Assembly: GCA_013397455.1 (NCBI GenBank)
Contig: VYZB01000327.1
Location: forward strand, 165,824 to 229,823
Source: Crotophaga sulcirostris
Lineage: Eukaryota > Chordata > Aves > Cuculiformes > Crotophagidae
Direction of reading: 5' to 3'
Length of the DNA: 64,000 nucleotides
Of the stretch, positions 37,480-49,822 are shown piece by piece (position 1 is the stretch's first letter; every line of letters starts with the position of its first letter). Under the pieces are notes generated by a model. That model was given only the letters and a program-made list of their open reading frames with translations. It had not been told where the DNA came from and did not search any database. Both the position numbers and the translations under genes were made by a program.

Positions 37480-39725
37480 TATGATAGAGTGAGATAGCAC
37501 AGAGACATCGTTAAAAAAAAGGATTTGATAAGAAGATATAGGAAGATAGGACAGACTTTGGTGATCAAGCGCAGGGATCAGCCAGGCAAGCATACTGACC
37601 AGCTTCATTTTTTCTGTCTATTCCTCCTTTCATACTTTCCCTGCTCCCCTTTCCCCTGCACACTGCCACCAACCTCTGTAAACATCCTGAAACCCTCAGC
37701 TTTGCATCCTTATCAGCTGCAAAGTCCAGAATTGCCTAGAGTTCCTTGATAACCCATCAGTTAGTGTGATTGTAACATTTTTTAATGTGTTGTGATCTTC
37801 CTTTCAATAGGGAACAACTCACTGAAAATTATTTTCATCCATATGGCAGAAAAATATGAAAAACTAAGACAGCTAATTATTTTTCCAAGGTTGTCATTCT
37901 CTTCTTTAAAACCACAAACATTTGGAAAGCTGTGGCCAGGTGGACTCAATTTGCAGAATGTGAGTCCTTGAACTATATTCTCTTTACAGCGTGCATGGAT
38001 TTTCATGTCTAGTTCCTATTAAATCTCACTCATGAAAGTGAGTAAATAGCATACTATTTTTCATCAGTGACTATTTCTTTGGCATTTATGAGTGTAGAAG
38101 AGATGTGAAACATTTAAGAGGTTTTTTCTGAAGCTCTAATAACTAGGTGTTAACCACTTTGAAACATCATACAAATATTTTAAAAGCAGAGAGCAGTTGT
38201 TCGTGCTGCCACACCAAAGTTCTTAGCATTGCAGCTACTCTTTGTGTAACAATGCTATACAGTCTTTCCTTGCTCTTAGAGACAGTGGTCATTTTACTTC
38301 CCAGTTTTTTGTTGCTTAGTTGTTTCAATGCTGCACTTTATTTCTAATGTGTGTATTTCAGTATGTATAGTATAATTTCCATGCGGTTCTGCTTTTGGTG
38401 ACAATGAGTCACTGATAGATAATGACAAGTGAAGGAATAGTCCTTTGAATGCGCCCTCATTTTTCTAAAACTGTGGAGCACTTAAATCTAGCAACCATTT
38501 TTTTAAAGTTGTTTGTCCAAATAAGGACCATAAAAATATAAAGAGGCTATTCTTATAACAATCTTATAATACACCTATAAGTGGCTCATAGAATATATGC
38601 GAAAAGACAGAATGTTTTAGGCATACGTAGATAGACATCGTTGGCGACCAGGCAGCAGAGGATAAACAAACAGATCTTATTATTCATTTATGAAGTCAGT
38701 CATTTTGTTAGGCAGGTTTATAGGGAGAGGTGATGTTCTCTGTTAGACCAACTCGTCCAGTAGCAGGAAACAGAAAACTCTCATGCATAAAAGCCCCGCC
38801 TCAGGTATATACCTATACCTGTATCATGCATTTATGAAATCTGTGGGAGGGTTTGCTACCAAAAAGCAGCTCTGTTTTTTCCAGGTATATTATCTAGTAT
38901 AATAACCGTATTACCTTTCCCTACAAGGCATTACTTAGCTGTTACCCTCATACAATCACAGATGCAACAACATGACGCGTATGTGATTATAGTGCTGTGA
39001 CGAACCTTGTGTTTGCACAGAAACCCATTTATGTTCTCCTATTGGGAGCTGTTAATTTCTTTCAAACCTTTCTCAAAATAGCACTGTATTGTGAGTCTCT
39101 AAATCATATCTCCAATCATAATCTGTGTACCACTGCTTTGGGTGACATCCAAAATGCCACCTAGCCCTTCCTTTTTCCCTTCACAAAATTGCTGCTTGTG
39201 TTCTTACTGTGTTATTACCTAAAGCAATGGCTAGGGAATTTCAGTAAGATGCAGACCTTGTGTTTACAGCTGGCCAGGTGGCCCAGAACACAGCAAGTAG
39301 GAGAACCTCAGGCAAACATTACAAGGTTCAACATTCTGGAGTCTGAATTTGTGTCATCCAGTTACTGATGTACACGTAAGGAGTCTGTATGGTAGCTGCA
39401 CATATTTTTGCATAATCACACTAAAAAATCTTCAGAATTTATTCTCTCTTGCTCTGAACCATAATCTTCTTTATCACTTCTTTCATGCTATTCCCCTATT
39501 TCCTCTCTCGTTTTTTTAAAAATTATTATTTATATATATTTGCAACAGATCTGAAAGCCTAGAGTTCTATTCATGATTCTGAGGAAAGTGACCCATTGCC
39601 CTGATAATTTTCCATATATTTCTTTCCTCATTTTTTCCTTCGTAGTAGACATCTTAGAACAACAGCAATAGTAGATGGAATGCCAGATAATCACTTTGAA
39701 ATATATCTTCTCTATTTTTATATAA
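37480..39725. other. AT-rich, nothing recognised
   Basis: No gene or repeat family. There is a small hairpin at about 38814-38831 (AGGTATA and TATACCT arms). Confidence 0.5.
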
Positions 39726-40662
39726 ATTAATATCAACAATCTGGACAAGGAAATCAAATGCACCCTCAGTAAGTTTGCAGACAACATCAAGTTGGATGGG
39801 AGTGTAAATCTACTGGAGGATTGAAAGGCTTTACAGAGGGATCTGGACAGGTTGGATTGATGGGCCAAGATGAACTGTATGGGATTCAGCAAGGCTAAGT
39901 GCTAGGTCCTGCACTTGGGTCACAGCAATCCCATGAAATTTTAAAGGCTTGAGGAAGAGTGTCTGGAAAGCTGCCTGGTGGAAAAGTACCTGGGGGTGCT
40001 GGTTGATAGGCAGCTAAATACGAGCCGGCAGTGTGCTTAAGTGGCCAAGACAGTCAATAACATCCTGGTTTGTATCAGCAACAGCGCAGCTAGCAGGACT
40101 ATGGACATGATTGTCCCTCTGTGCTTGCACTTTTGAGGCCATATTTCAAATACTGTGTTCAGTTTTGAATACAATTTTGAATCCCGACTACAAGAAAGAT
40201 ATTTTGGTGCTGAAATGTTTCCAAAGAACAACAAAACTGATGAAGGGTCTGGAACACAAGTCTTATGAGGAGTGACTGAGGGAACTGGTGCTGTTTAGTC
40301 TGGAGAAAAGGATGCTGAGGACAGACCGTAGCATTCTCTACAATACTTGAAATGACATTGTAGTGAGGTGGGTGTCAATCTCTTCTCTGAGGTAACAAGC
40401 AATCGGATGAGAGGAAATAGCCTCAGCTGGTGCTAGCGGAGGGTTAGACTGGATATCCAGAAAAATTTCTTCCTGGAAAGTTTGTCAAGCATTGGAATAG
40501 ATGTCCAGGTTGAGTCACCATCCCTGGAGTTATTTAAAAGACATACAGATGTGACACTTGGGTGCATGGTTTAGTGGTGAACTTGGTAATGTTAGGTTAA
40601 CAGTTAGACCTGATGACCTTAAAGGTCCTTTCTAACCTAAATGGTTTTATGATTCTATGAAA
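39726..40662 (+). mobile_element. CR1 LINE, 3' third, decayed
   Basis: Similarity starts at a CTGGACAAGG...TGCACCCTCAGTAAGTTTG block and continues to a 3' end reading GGTCCTTTCTAACCTAAATG followed by ATGATTCTATGA. The catalytic FADD has become FADN, there are in-frame stops and several indels, and no long ORF survives. It is about 940 bp long and older than the neighbour at 36423. Confidence 0.92.
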
Positions 40663-43494
40663 TGTAGTTTCTGTTTCTTCCCTAAAGAATTTTTTCCACT
40701 AACTTATCTTTTTTTGGATTTCTTTAACTTTGTAGAAGGTTAAGACTCTGCTTTTTTTTGTCTTTTCTCTATTCTCTTTCAGCAGTTCTAATGAAATACT
40801 CCTTTAAATACTGATCGTCTCTCATGGTTATCTAAAAAAACAAGATAACTTCCACTTTAAACCTAACTCAAATCTTATTGAAGCTGATAGGAACTATTTG
40901 ACTGATGATTTAGTATAGGTTTGTTAGATAAAATCTCATGGTGATCTCTAACACACAAAGTGTGTTAGAACAGAAGTGTTCTGTTGAACAGAAGTGATTT
41001 TAGCTGTGAAATAGTTTTTTCTGGATCTGGAAAAATTAAGCTTTACAGTTCGCTTCCTATTTCTACAGCAATAGATTAAAGGATGTTTTTTCTATGAACT
41101 GTACTATGCAAAAGAGTAAGAGATATCTTCTTTTCATTACCCACTTTATGTGTTAATAGGATCTAATTTCTGTAAGTATATGGTGATACATTTAAATACT
41201 GAATGAAATGTTATTTACTGTTATTCAGTTCTTATTTAATATCCCTCTCTTTTAATTTTACTATGAGTAAAGAATTGTTATGGCAATTCAAATACAAGGA
41301 TATTATCTACATTCAGTTTACCGTAGTTATTTAACAAGACATTAAATATCATCACAAATTGTAAGCATTATGCAGCTTTGGAAGACACTGGGATGACTGG
41401 TTTTTCACGAACAAGATGCAAACTGTGTTTAAAGTCAATTTGATACAGTCAGTTCTCCATTTTATGAAGTATAGCCATAGAATGAAATCAGCCTGCTAAT
41501 ACTGAAACTGGTGAACTTACTGCAGTTACAGGTCTAGTGTAGCTGTCTTTGAGTTGACGTTTGTAATCCTTCTTAAACACAACGTAGACCAAGCAGAATT
41601 ACTGAGATGTCTCTATATTGCATCCTTCAGAAGAGATCGTTATGTTGGCACAAGGATGAACCCAGTTTAGCTCTATGCATTAATACTGTGCTGCTCTCAG
41701 GATAATAGCTGTAAATACAGAGGACCACAGTGTGAGAACTTTTTCTGTGCTTTTCAGCCTTCAGGTAATGTTACATGGAGATTATTTTGGTTTAGCACTA
41801 TTTAATAACTTGGCTTCCACCCAATGCAAAATAACTTAAAAGGTTTCTAAGCCCATGTGTAATCAGAAAATGGTACAGTTGCATTTTTACAGTCCTGTGA
41901 TTAAGCTAATATACAGCCAGCTCAATATATTTTCTCCTGTGAAACAGTTAATAAGATACTCCTCTCAAAAATAATTTGGATATTATTATAGTAAACTCAA
42001 TATAAAGAGTGGTACTATATATTGGGGTAGAAATGATTAACAATAGTAACAGAAAAAAACAGTAAAAAATAAACTCTGAAAATATCATAAAAAATTTAAA
42101 ATAACTATTATTTTGTAATGTACAGAAATCCTTTGATTTTCATGAGTTACATTTTCTAGGAGTTATGTATTAAGACTCTACTCATGCATGTCTTCTGTGT
42201 TTGGATCCAGCTTGACCTGTGAGTTCCATGAGACTCCCAGCAGGCTTGAAATATACAAGTGAGAGTTCAGATAGATGATCAGTCTGTCCTTCAGGCAGTA
42301 TCAGCCATTTCCCTTGAATATAAAATGGCCTATCTTTACAGGTATCTATATTCAGAGCTGTCAGTAGATTAAAATTTTCATAATCAAATTCTGAAGTTAC
42401 GACATATAGTGTAAAAACTGTGGGTTTATTCACTATTTCCACTCATAAAACATCAAGATTAGCTGCTGTCCTCTGAACTGAATGTCTTATAATACATGAA
42501 ATGCACAAATTAATTTTTCTCCATTTTCAGGTGAACTACATAGTATATGCAGTGAAGAGCAAAATAAAACAGCAAACATTTTCTGTCTGCTATCAGGGTG
42601 ACTGTTGGTAAAACCTAGTGCATAACATGTTGGAACAATCAGCGTATCTGGTCATTTTTTAGTAAAGCCTATCTGTGAAAGCCTAAGCACAGAAACCTTC
42701 ATTGGTTCTATCTTGCTAGAATTAATAGCTTCCTAATTATATGTTTGCCCAATATGTGTTGTATTGTAAAAGCCTCCTGATTATATACATTTTGTTAATA
42801 ATGGATCATCATGGGTTGTTGGGCAAATCCTCGGCTAATGGTCTTTAAAATGTCTGTTGCATTGAAGACACATTAAAATAAAATCATTATATCTACAATA
42901 TGTCATGTTGCATAGTACAAGTTTATGTAATTATGGATGTTGAAAGTTCAGCTCACATTCACTGTCTACTCTTAAAATTTGTAATATAAAAGTAACCTTG
43001 AAACAAACAAAGCAAAACAACCTTCTCTTCCAAGGAATACAAATAAATTCAAATTTTAAATGAAGGTTGGGAAGAGAGGAAGTGTTGTTGGTTTTTTACA
43101 GGGTTTTTTTGGTAGTGCTCAAGGTATAATAATATACTGGGTATTTGAGGGATAATAATATTTTTACAAGTTAACTGTCTTATCACCACCTTATACTTGA
43201 CATTTATTTTTCAAAGTAAAGAATGATCTTCATTTTCTGTACTTTTTTTACATCGCAATAAAAGAAACTAAAATATAAATAATATTTAAAATATATCCCT
43301 TACAATCACAGGTGCACAGCTTATTCGTGTATGAGCAACATCATCTACTTTAAACCTCTTACTGGAGTTCTAGGTGTTACTGTGACAGTACAATTGTAAT
43401 TATGGCTAAATTTCAAGTGATTTCTTCTCTACATTTCATTCTTCATCTTTTACCAGTAGCTAAATACAGTACGTTTTTTTTAATAAGGATAAAT
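40663..43494. other. AT-rich, nothing recognised
   Basis: No transposon or gene is recognised. The minus-strand frame at 42182-42442 (86 codons) has a balanced composition but no family resemblance that I can see and no clear splice sites. Confidence 0.45.
40947..40985. repeat. Two adjacent small hairpins
   Basis: TCTAACACAC / GTGTGTTAGA form a perfect 10-bp stem with an AAA loop (40947-40969). Next to it AACAGAA / TTCTGTT form a 7-bp stem with a GTG loop. A further GAACAGAAGTG repeats the first half of the second stem. The function is unknown; they may be chance. Confidence 0.7.
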
Positions 43495-44557
43495 AAAACA
43501 AGGGTTTCTACAAGTATGTAGGACAGAAAAGGAAGACTTTTGAAAATATTGGTCCGTTGCTCAATAAAATAGGGCACCTGGTTACATAGAACATGGAAAA
43601 TACTGAAGTACTGAATGCCTTCTTTGCCAGCCTTTAGTAGCAAGACTAGTCTTCAGGAACTACAAGTCCCAGATACCAGGGGGAAATGCTGGAGCAAGGA
43701 AGATGTGTCCTTGGTGGAAAAGGTTTGAGTCAGGGAATACTGGACATACGTAAGGCCATGGGCCATCACAGGCAACACAAACCCAATATACATGCAGTCA
43801 CAAGTGCTGGGAGAGCTCGCAGATGTCATTGTGAGACCACTCTTGGCAATCTTTGATCAATCTTGGTGACTGGAGATGTGCGTAAACACTGAAAGAATGC
43901 AAAAGACACTCCTATCTTCAAGTAGTGCAAGAAGGAAGACCCAGACCTACAGGATGGCCAGACTCACCTCAGTTCCTGAAAAGGTGATAGGACACCTAAT
44001 CATGGAAAGCGTTTCCAGGCACATTAAGTGAAGAAAGTCATCAAGAGTAGTCAGCATCACTTCACCAAGGGGAAGTTATGCTTGATCAGCTTCATAAATT
44101 TCTGTGTTGGAATGACTGACCTGACATACGAGGTGGGAGAAGTGAATATATTCTACCTGGATTTCATTAAGGTCTTTGGCATTGTCTCCATTAAGGTCCT
44201 CATAGAGAAGATGTTGAAGTACAGGCTGGACGAGAAGACGATGAAGTGGATTGAAAACTGTCTGAATGACAAGGCCTGGAAAGAGACCATCAATATAACA
44301 GAGTCTAGATAGAGGCAAGTAACTATTAGTGTACCATCAGGGTCTATGCTAGGTCCAGTCCTGTTTGACCACTTCATTAATTACCTGGATGATGAGGCAG
44401 AATGTACCCTCAGCAACAACAGGAGCCTCATGAACATGGTCTTGTTTGTCAACAAAGTCCAGTACATGGAGAAGAGTGACCCTATGCACCAACATACGCT
44501 GGGGCCAGCCAGCTGAAAAGCAGTCTGGCAAAAAAAGGATCTGGGGACAATATTCAG
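43495..44557 (+). mobile_element. CR1 LINE, middle of ORF2, no 3' end
   Basis: Similarity begins around GGTTTCTACAAGTATGTAGG and follows ORF2 through TACTGAATGCCTTCTTTGCC, GGACCCAG-type blocks, the CACTTCACCAAGGGGAAG motif, the palm region and the block around CCTATGCACCAACATACGCT. It stops after AAAGGATCTGGGGACAAT, where a complete element would continue for about 900 bp. The DNA between the palm and the stop is partly deleted. The longest open frame is 94 codons. The missing 3' end and the minus-strand CR1 scraps just beyond it imply rearrangement after insertion. Confidence 0.88.
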
Positions 44558-44611
44558 TTGTCTTTTATTAAAGAACATGATTTTGAGTTACAGGAGCATT
44601 TTTTTGCTATT

Positions 44612-44808
44612 TATATACTTCAGTTGAGGTCTCATAAGAGAGGAGTAGATGAGGGAGCAACACCTTCCTCAACCTACTGGTCATACGTCATTTTATGCAG
44701 CCCAGGATACAACTGGGCTGTGAGAGCACATTGTTGTCTCATATTCAGCTTTACATCCACCAGCACACCCAAGTACTTCTCTGCATGGTTATTCTCAATC
44801 CACTCATC
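44612..44808 (-). mobile_element. CR1 LINE fragment, reverse-transcriptase thumb region
   Basis: In + orientation this reads ACTTCAGTTGAGGTCTCATA through CAGCCCAGGATACAAC, TCAGCTTTACATCCACCAGC to CTCAATCCACTCATC, which is antisense to the CR1 block between the catalytic region and the end of ORF2. It lies head-to-head with the + strand CR1 ending at 44557 and covers the part of the element adjacent to that copy's break. Confidence 0.85.
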
Positions 44809-44816
44809 ACTCAGGT

Positions 44817-44915
44817 CTTGAACACCTCCAGAGAGGGGGCATCCACAACTTCCCTGCGCAACCTGTTCCAGTGTCTCACCACCCTTATTGTGAAGAATTT
44901 TTTCCTAATATCTAA
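44817..44915 (-). mobile_element. CR1 LINE fragment, 3' region, out of order
   Basis: In + orientation CTTGAACACCTCCAGAGAGG through CCAGTGTCTCACCACCCTTA to TTTCCTAATATCTAA, antisense to the CR1 region just after ORF2. In an intact minus-strand element this block would lie at lower coordinates than the piece at 44612-44808, but here it lies above it. So the two are separate insertions or a scrambled single one. The 3' tail is missing. Confidence 0.85.
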
Positions 44916-45951
44916 GGACAATTCAATTTTGCAATTCAAACTACTTTTTTCACTTTCTTCATTGTAACATGAATTTAGAAGATATTGTGACCTCTTCTAG
45001 AAAACTGGGATGCTTTGACATAACAGACTTCCTAGAATCTATGTTATGTTAGGAATCATTGATTCAATACCAGTATGACAAAAATATAAATTCTTTGATA
45101 TTGCAATTCTCTGTCATAATTGACTTTTAATATCAGTACCCTCCTGACACTCTTTGTTACTGACCAGTAACTGACAGTGCTGAAAATGAAGACTGAAATC
45201 ATCAAATAACCAGAATACCGTTTATATGCTTACCAGTCACATTTGTATTCAGCATCATGCATGGACTAAGGCTATTTTTCACACAGTGGGAGCTGTATAT
45301 AATAAGGAGTGCACATGTTTTTATACATGCCCTCTTGCAAATAGAGTTTCTGTTTGAATCCCTTCATGGGATTTGGTCTCAGAGCCGTAACTGCATTTCG
45401 GGTTTCCAAATGTCAGGCATCAACTTATTTTTAGTTACCAAGTATGAGGGCAAAAATAAGTGCATAATGGTAGTGATTTTTTTTGAAGCTCATATAATCT
45501 AAAAATGGACACACAATTTGCATGCCAAGTTTTAGCCCAAAGCAAAGTTTCATGGATAAATTATACAGCCCTAGAAATACTAGGTTTATAATGGCAGCAG
45601 TGAAATGTTTCTAAGTACAGCAGTACAAACAATGGCCAATTATCATACTGTTTTACTACTTCAACAAAAAAGAAATGCTATACAGCTATTGAATTTGAAA
45701 ATGTTAAGGATATGAATCCAAATGCAGCTTTCAGATAACACTTTAAGCTATAAATTCCTTTCCTTAATCGTGATAATTTGGAACAAATTAGAGAATTTTT
45801 CAGGAAGATATGGTGTAACCATTCACAGAGCCTTTAAAGCACCAAATCAAAAATACCACCTAAAGCTGCTGAGTATGACTTTCTGTTATCTATTATATTT
45901 GCTGGAGAATCTGAAAAATGTTAAGTCTAAAATTACTGTTCAAACTCACTA
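44916..45951. other. AT-rich spacer between CR1 copies
   Basis: No gene or repeat is recognised; frames of up to 81 codons are unremarkable. Confidence 0.5.
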
Positions 45952-47522
45952 AATGATCACCTGAGTAACCTGAACATATACAAGTCTATGGGACCTGATG
46001 AGATGCATCCCAGAGTCCTGAGGGAATTGGCTGATGTGGAAGCCAAGGCACTCTCCATAATATTTGAAAAGTCATGGCAGTCAGGGGAAGTCCCTTACGA
46101 TTGGAAGAAGGGTAACATTGTCCCCATTTTTTAGAAGAGTACAAAGGAGGACCCTGGGAACTACTGAACTCTCAGCCTCACCTCTGTGCCTGGGAAGGTC
46201 GTGGGACAAATCCTCCTAGAAGGTAAGCTAAAGCACATGGAGGACAAGAAGGTGATTTGAGACAGCCAACATGGCTTCTCCAAGGGCAAGTCCTGCCTGT
46301 CCAACTAATGGCTTTCTAGGGTGGAGTGACAGCATCAGTAGACATGGGAAAATAAATGGATGTAACATATCTGGACTTCTGTAAAGCATTGACACAGTTC
46401 CCTCCAGCACCTTTCTCTCTAAATAGGAGGGATATGGATCTGATGGGTGGACTCTTTGGTGGATAAGGAATTGGTTGGATGGTTGCATTCAGAGAGTAGT
46501 GGTCAATGGCTCAATGTTCAGATGGAGACCCATGACAAATGGTGTCCCTCAGGGCCTGTACTGGGGACCAGTGCTGTTTAACATTTTCAATAATTATATA
46601 GACAGAGGGATTGAACGCACACTCAGCAAACTTGCAGATAACACCAAGCTGAGTGGGGCAGTTGTCACACCAGAAGAATGGGTTGTCATCCAGAGGGACT
46701 TGGATAAGCTGGGAAAGTAGTCCTATGTGAACCTTATGAGGTTCAACAAGACCGAGTGCAAGGTCCTACACCTGGGTCACGGCAACCGCCAGTATCAATA
46801 CAGGATGGGGGATGATGCGATTGAGAGCAGTCCTGCAAAGAAGGACTTGGGTGAGCTGATTGAGGAGAAGCTCAACATGAGCCAGCAATTTGTGCTCGCA
46901 GTCCAGAAGGTCAACTGTGTCCTGGGCTGCATCAAAAGAAGCATTGCCAGCAGGGAGGTGATTCTCCCCCTCTAGTCTGCACTTGTGAGACGCCACCCTA
47001 GAGTATTGTGTCCACTTCTGGAATCCCCAAAGTAAGAAGGATATGGAACTGTTAGAGCAGGTCCAGAGGAGGGCTACAAAGATGAACAAAGGGCTGAAGC
47101 ACCTCTGCCCTGTGGACAAGTGGAGAGTAGGGTGTGTTCAACCTGGAGAAGAGAAGGCTCTGGGGAGAACTCATAGCAACCTTCAAGTACCTGAAGGGGG
47201 CCTACAAGAAAGTTGGGAAGGGACTTGTTACAAGGGCTTGCAGTAATAGGACAAGGGTGAATGGCTTTAAACTGGAAGGGGGAGGATTTAGATTAGACAT
47301 TAGGAAGATATTCTTCACAGTGAGGGTGTTGAGGCACTGACACAGGTTGCCCAGAGAAGTTGTGGACGCCCCCTCCCTGGAAGTGTTCAAGGCCATGTTG
47401 GATGGGATCTTGAACAGCCTGGTCTAGTAGGAGGTATCCCTGCCCATGGCAGGGGGGTTGGAACTGAATGATCTTTAAGGCCTCTTCCAACCCAAACTTC
47501 TATGATTCTATGATTCTGTGAT
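45952..47522 (+). mobile_element. CR1 LINE, longest copy (about 1.57 kb)
   Basis: Begins in ORF2 at GATCACCTGAGTAACCTGAA and runs through the whole second half of ORF2, the 3' region and a canonical tail (CTATGATTCTATGATTCTGTG) ending near 47522. Several indels and stops interrupt ORF2 (for example a stop replacing a lysine codon near 46130), so the protein is in pieces. The order is collinear with a complete element, so this is a straightforward 5'-truncated insertion. Confidence 0.95.
46475..46975 (+). pseudogene. Broken CR1 reverse-transcriptase frames
   Basis: Two adjacent frames (46475-46720 and 46727-46975) carry pieces of the CR1 palm and thumb. The first has [13 protein letters not shown] and a LADN in place of the catalytic FADD. 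The second continues with LNMSQQF and LGCIKRSIAS. An in-frame stop separates them. The changed catalytic residues and the interruption make the product inactive. Confidence 0.8.
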
Positions 47523-48700
47523 TTATATAACATTGCTAAAACAAAAAAAAAATGAAATTACTTGCATAACTTTAGAATGCAGTCTCTTTCTGGTTTATCC
47601 ACTGTGCAAACAATGAGCAATATCTTGGGATTTTTTGTAGATTATGAAGTAATAGGATTAAACACAGAATTTATCCAATAAAATCCTTCTTAATTTAAAT
47701 TTGTCTATTTCAAAGTCCAAAACAAAGTCTGTATTCTGAATCACAAAAAAAAAATAACGATGTCTTCAGAATATACCAATTTACTTCCAGAGTGACTGAT
47801 TGATTAAGTCATTGTCATCAAACACACATAGAAAAGCATAACAATAAAAATGTGGAAGATAAACACACACAACCCTCCTCCAAAATAGGAGGGAGAAAAA
47901 AAAGGAAAAATGAAAAGGATTGGAAAGAAGACAGAGATGAGGGAACGGGTGTCCTGTAGCACTCTTGCTATGTCATTTTATATCACTTGCCTTCCTGAGG
48001 AAACTGGTACCAGTATTCCACTGGGTAACCGTAGGAGAAAAGTTGTGTTCTCATATCGAAAGTTTTCTTTTCTTTGCAATTTGAAATTTATTACAGAACA
48101 ACCATAGGTGGAAACATAGGTAATGAAGAGTGACCCTTTAAAATCTAAGGAATAGAGAGTCTACATATTCAGTGATATTAATATTCTCTAGTATTATAAC
48201 TACAGAAGAATAAAAAGGAGGAAAATAGCATGGAGTCAACATAAATCAGTGTGTTTCTACAAGACATTTGTATTTCTGGAGGAAAATCCGTGACAAACTC
48301 TTCAGCTGTTCTTAGTACAAGCCTTTTAGAGTTTCATGTTATATTTAACCAAATAATCCTAAATTAAGAAACAAAATCACAAACAAAGTGAGCTAACTAA
48401 TAACATGTTGTACTTAAATGGCTTTGAAGCACAATAAAAATTAGATTATATTTTTATATCAAAATTCAAATGTTACTCTGGAAAAGCTAATTTTGGAACA
48501 CACACAGGCTTGAGAAAAATTGAAAGCGGTGATCTATTATTTGCTTCTAGCATCCTAGTTCAGAACAGGTCTGCTTAAGGACAGAAAATGGGAAGAATCG
48601 AGGAGATATAAAGGTTTATGTTAGGGAATTTGTATTGTGCCCCTTGAAGCAAATTATGCACATGTTTGTGCTTAAAGTGGTATTAAAAACCAAAACAAAG
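47523..48700. other. AT-rich, nothing recognised
   Basis: Unique-looking sequence directly after the CR1 tail, with A-runs near 47540 and 47745. Confidence 0.5.
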
Positions 48701-49080
48701 AAAAACAGTGCATTGCACAAAGTCCTGTTTCCATTACTAGGACTACAAGGAGTCTGCAAAGATGGGTCACAGGCCAATACACTTACAGGAGCGCTGATCA
48801 GGTGGGTGTTGCATGGGGAGCCTCAGCCTGACCTTGAGTCCATTTCCCAGCAGAAGCTCTGCTGCTCAAAAGTGGCCCCTGAACATTCCCATCCCAGGAT
48901 GGCTGCAATACAATGTGGAGGCTATTCCTTATCTCATAATCAAGGGAAACTTCCCTCCTTTATAACACGCTCTTCCTTATCTGCCGTTTCTGTCACCAGC
49001 CAGTTTAACCCCTTCTGCAGGCGGGCCTTGCTGTCCTCTCTGCTAGATCAGTCCTCCATCACAAATTGTCACTGCTGAGC
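48701..49080 (+). other. Higher-GC segment with an open frame, unidentified
   Basis: A GC-richer block lies inside a + strand frame of 147 codons (48635-49078). It contains CpGs (AGGAGCGCTGATCAG, GGCGGGCCTTGC) and a translation with RWVLHGEPQPDLES near the middle. The frame starts in AT-rich DNA, so the first ATG is unlikely to be meaningful. I see no domain or recognisable family. It could be a pseudogene, an old retroelement scrap or an untranslated exon. Confidence 0.3.
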
Positions 49081-49822
49081 AGCTATAATTCAAATTTTCT
49101 TTTCATGCACCTTGTGGCATAACTTGATAGGAGTAAGAAAGAAGGAAAATGGAAATCACAGAAAGAGAAAAGAGTATGATGAGAAAGGACAATAATGGAC
49201 AGAAATGCTCTTAGTACTGGGAAGTGAGGCTATAGCAAAAAAGATGATGGATGAAGGTAAGAGATTTCTTGACTACTGTTACTCAATTAGACCTTCACAT
49301 ACTATGTTGATATATGTTGTATGATAGTTTACATTTATATTCATATTTACTGAGTATAGAAAGGATTGTGAACTTCAGTGTGCTCTGAAGATAAGGGGAT
49401 TGAAATGTGTCCAAGCCTGATACTAGAAGAAAACACTGTTCTTACTGTTGTTATGTGTTAGCTAAGTCTCACAGAAAAAAAAACATGGGAAAGAAATTAC
49501 TAACAGTGTAATAGCTGGGTGGATTATTTTTGTAATTTCATAACAGGAATCTAAAAAAAACCCCACTTGAATGAAGGCAATATGGCCAAGTGTTTAGGAA
49601 AAAAAAGCATAGAAAGGACTGTGAAAGAGATTAAGATGTGCTCTAGGAAGTCAAATGAATGGTCCAGCTAGCACGCTATTCTGTTTCCAACAGCAGCAAT
49701 TGAAGATGCTGTTTTGTAAAGCATGTGAGTCTGACTACTACCTGTAGCTTTTTCTTCTCATATCTCTCCAAAATTCAGAATTGTACTCCAAGTACTAGAA
49801 GGTATGCTCCTGCCTAGTCTTT
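49081..49822. other. AT-rich spacer before the retroviral element
   Basis: No gene or repeat is recognised. A donor-like motif (GAAG then GTAAGAG) occurs near 49255 without a convincing exon. Confidence 0.5.

Noticed and set aside
37192..37608. 138-codon minus-strand frame
   Set aside because: It is antisense to the CR1 3' region and runs into unique DNA; it is a shadow frame.
38785..38800. ATAAAAGCCCCGCC as a promoter TATA box with a GC element
   Set aside because: A single match near no gene or exon candidate is not support for a promoter.
43495..44915. Twin-priming inversion as the explanation for head-to-head CR1
   Set aside because: Twin priming would place the inverted 5' part before an intact 3' end; here the 3' tail is absent and the minus-strand pieces are out of order.
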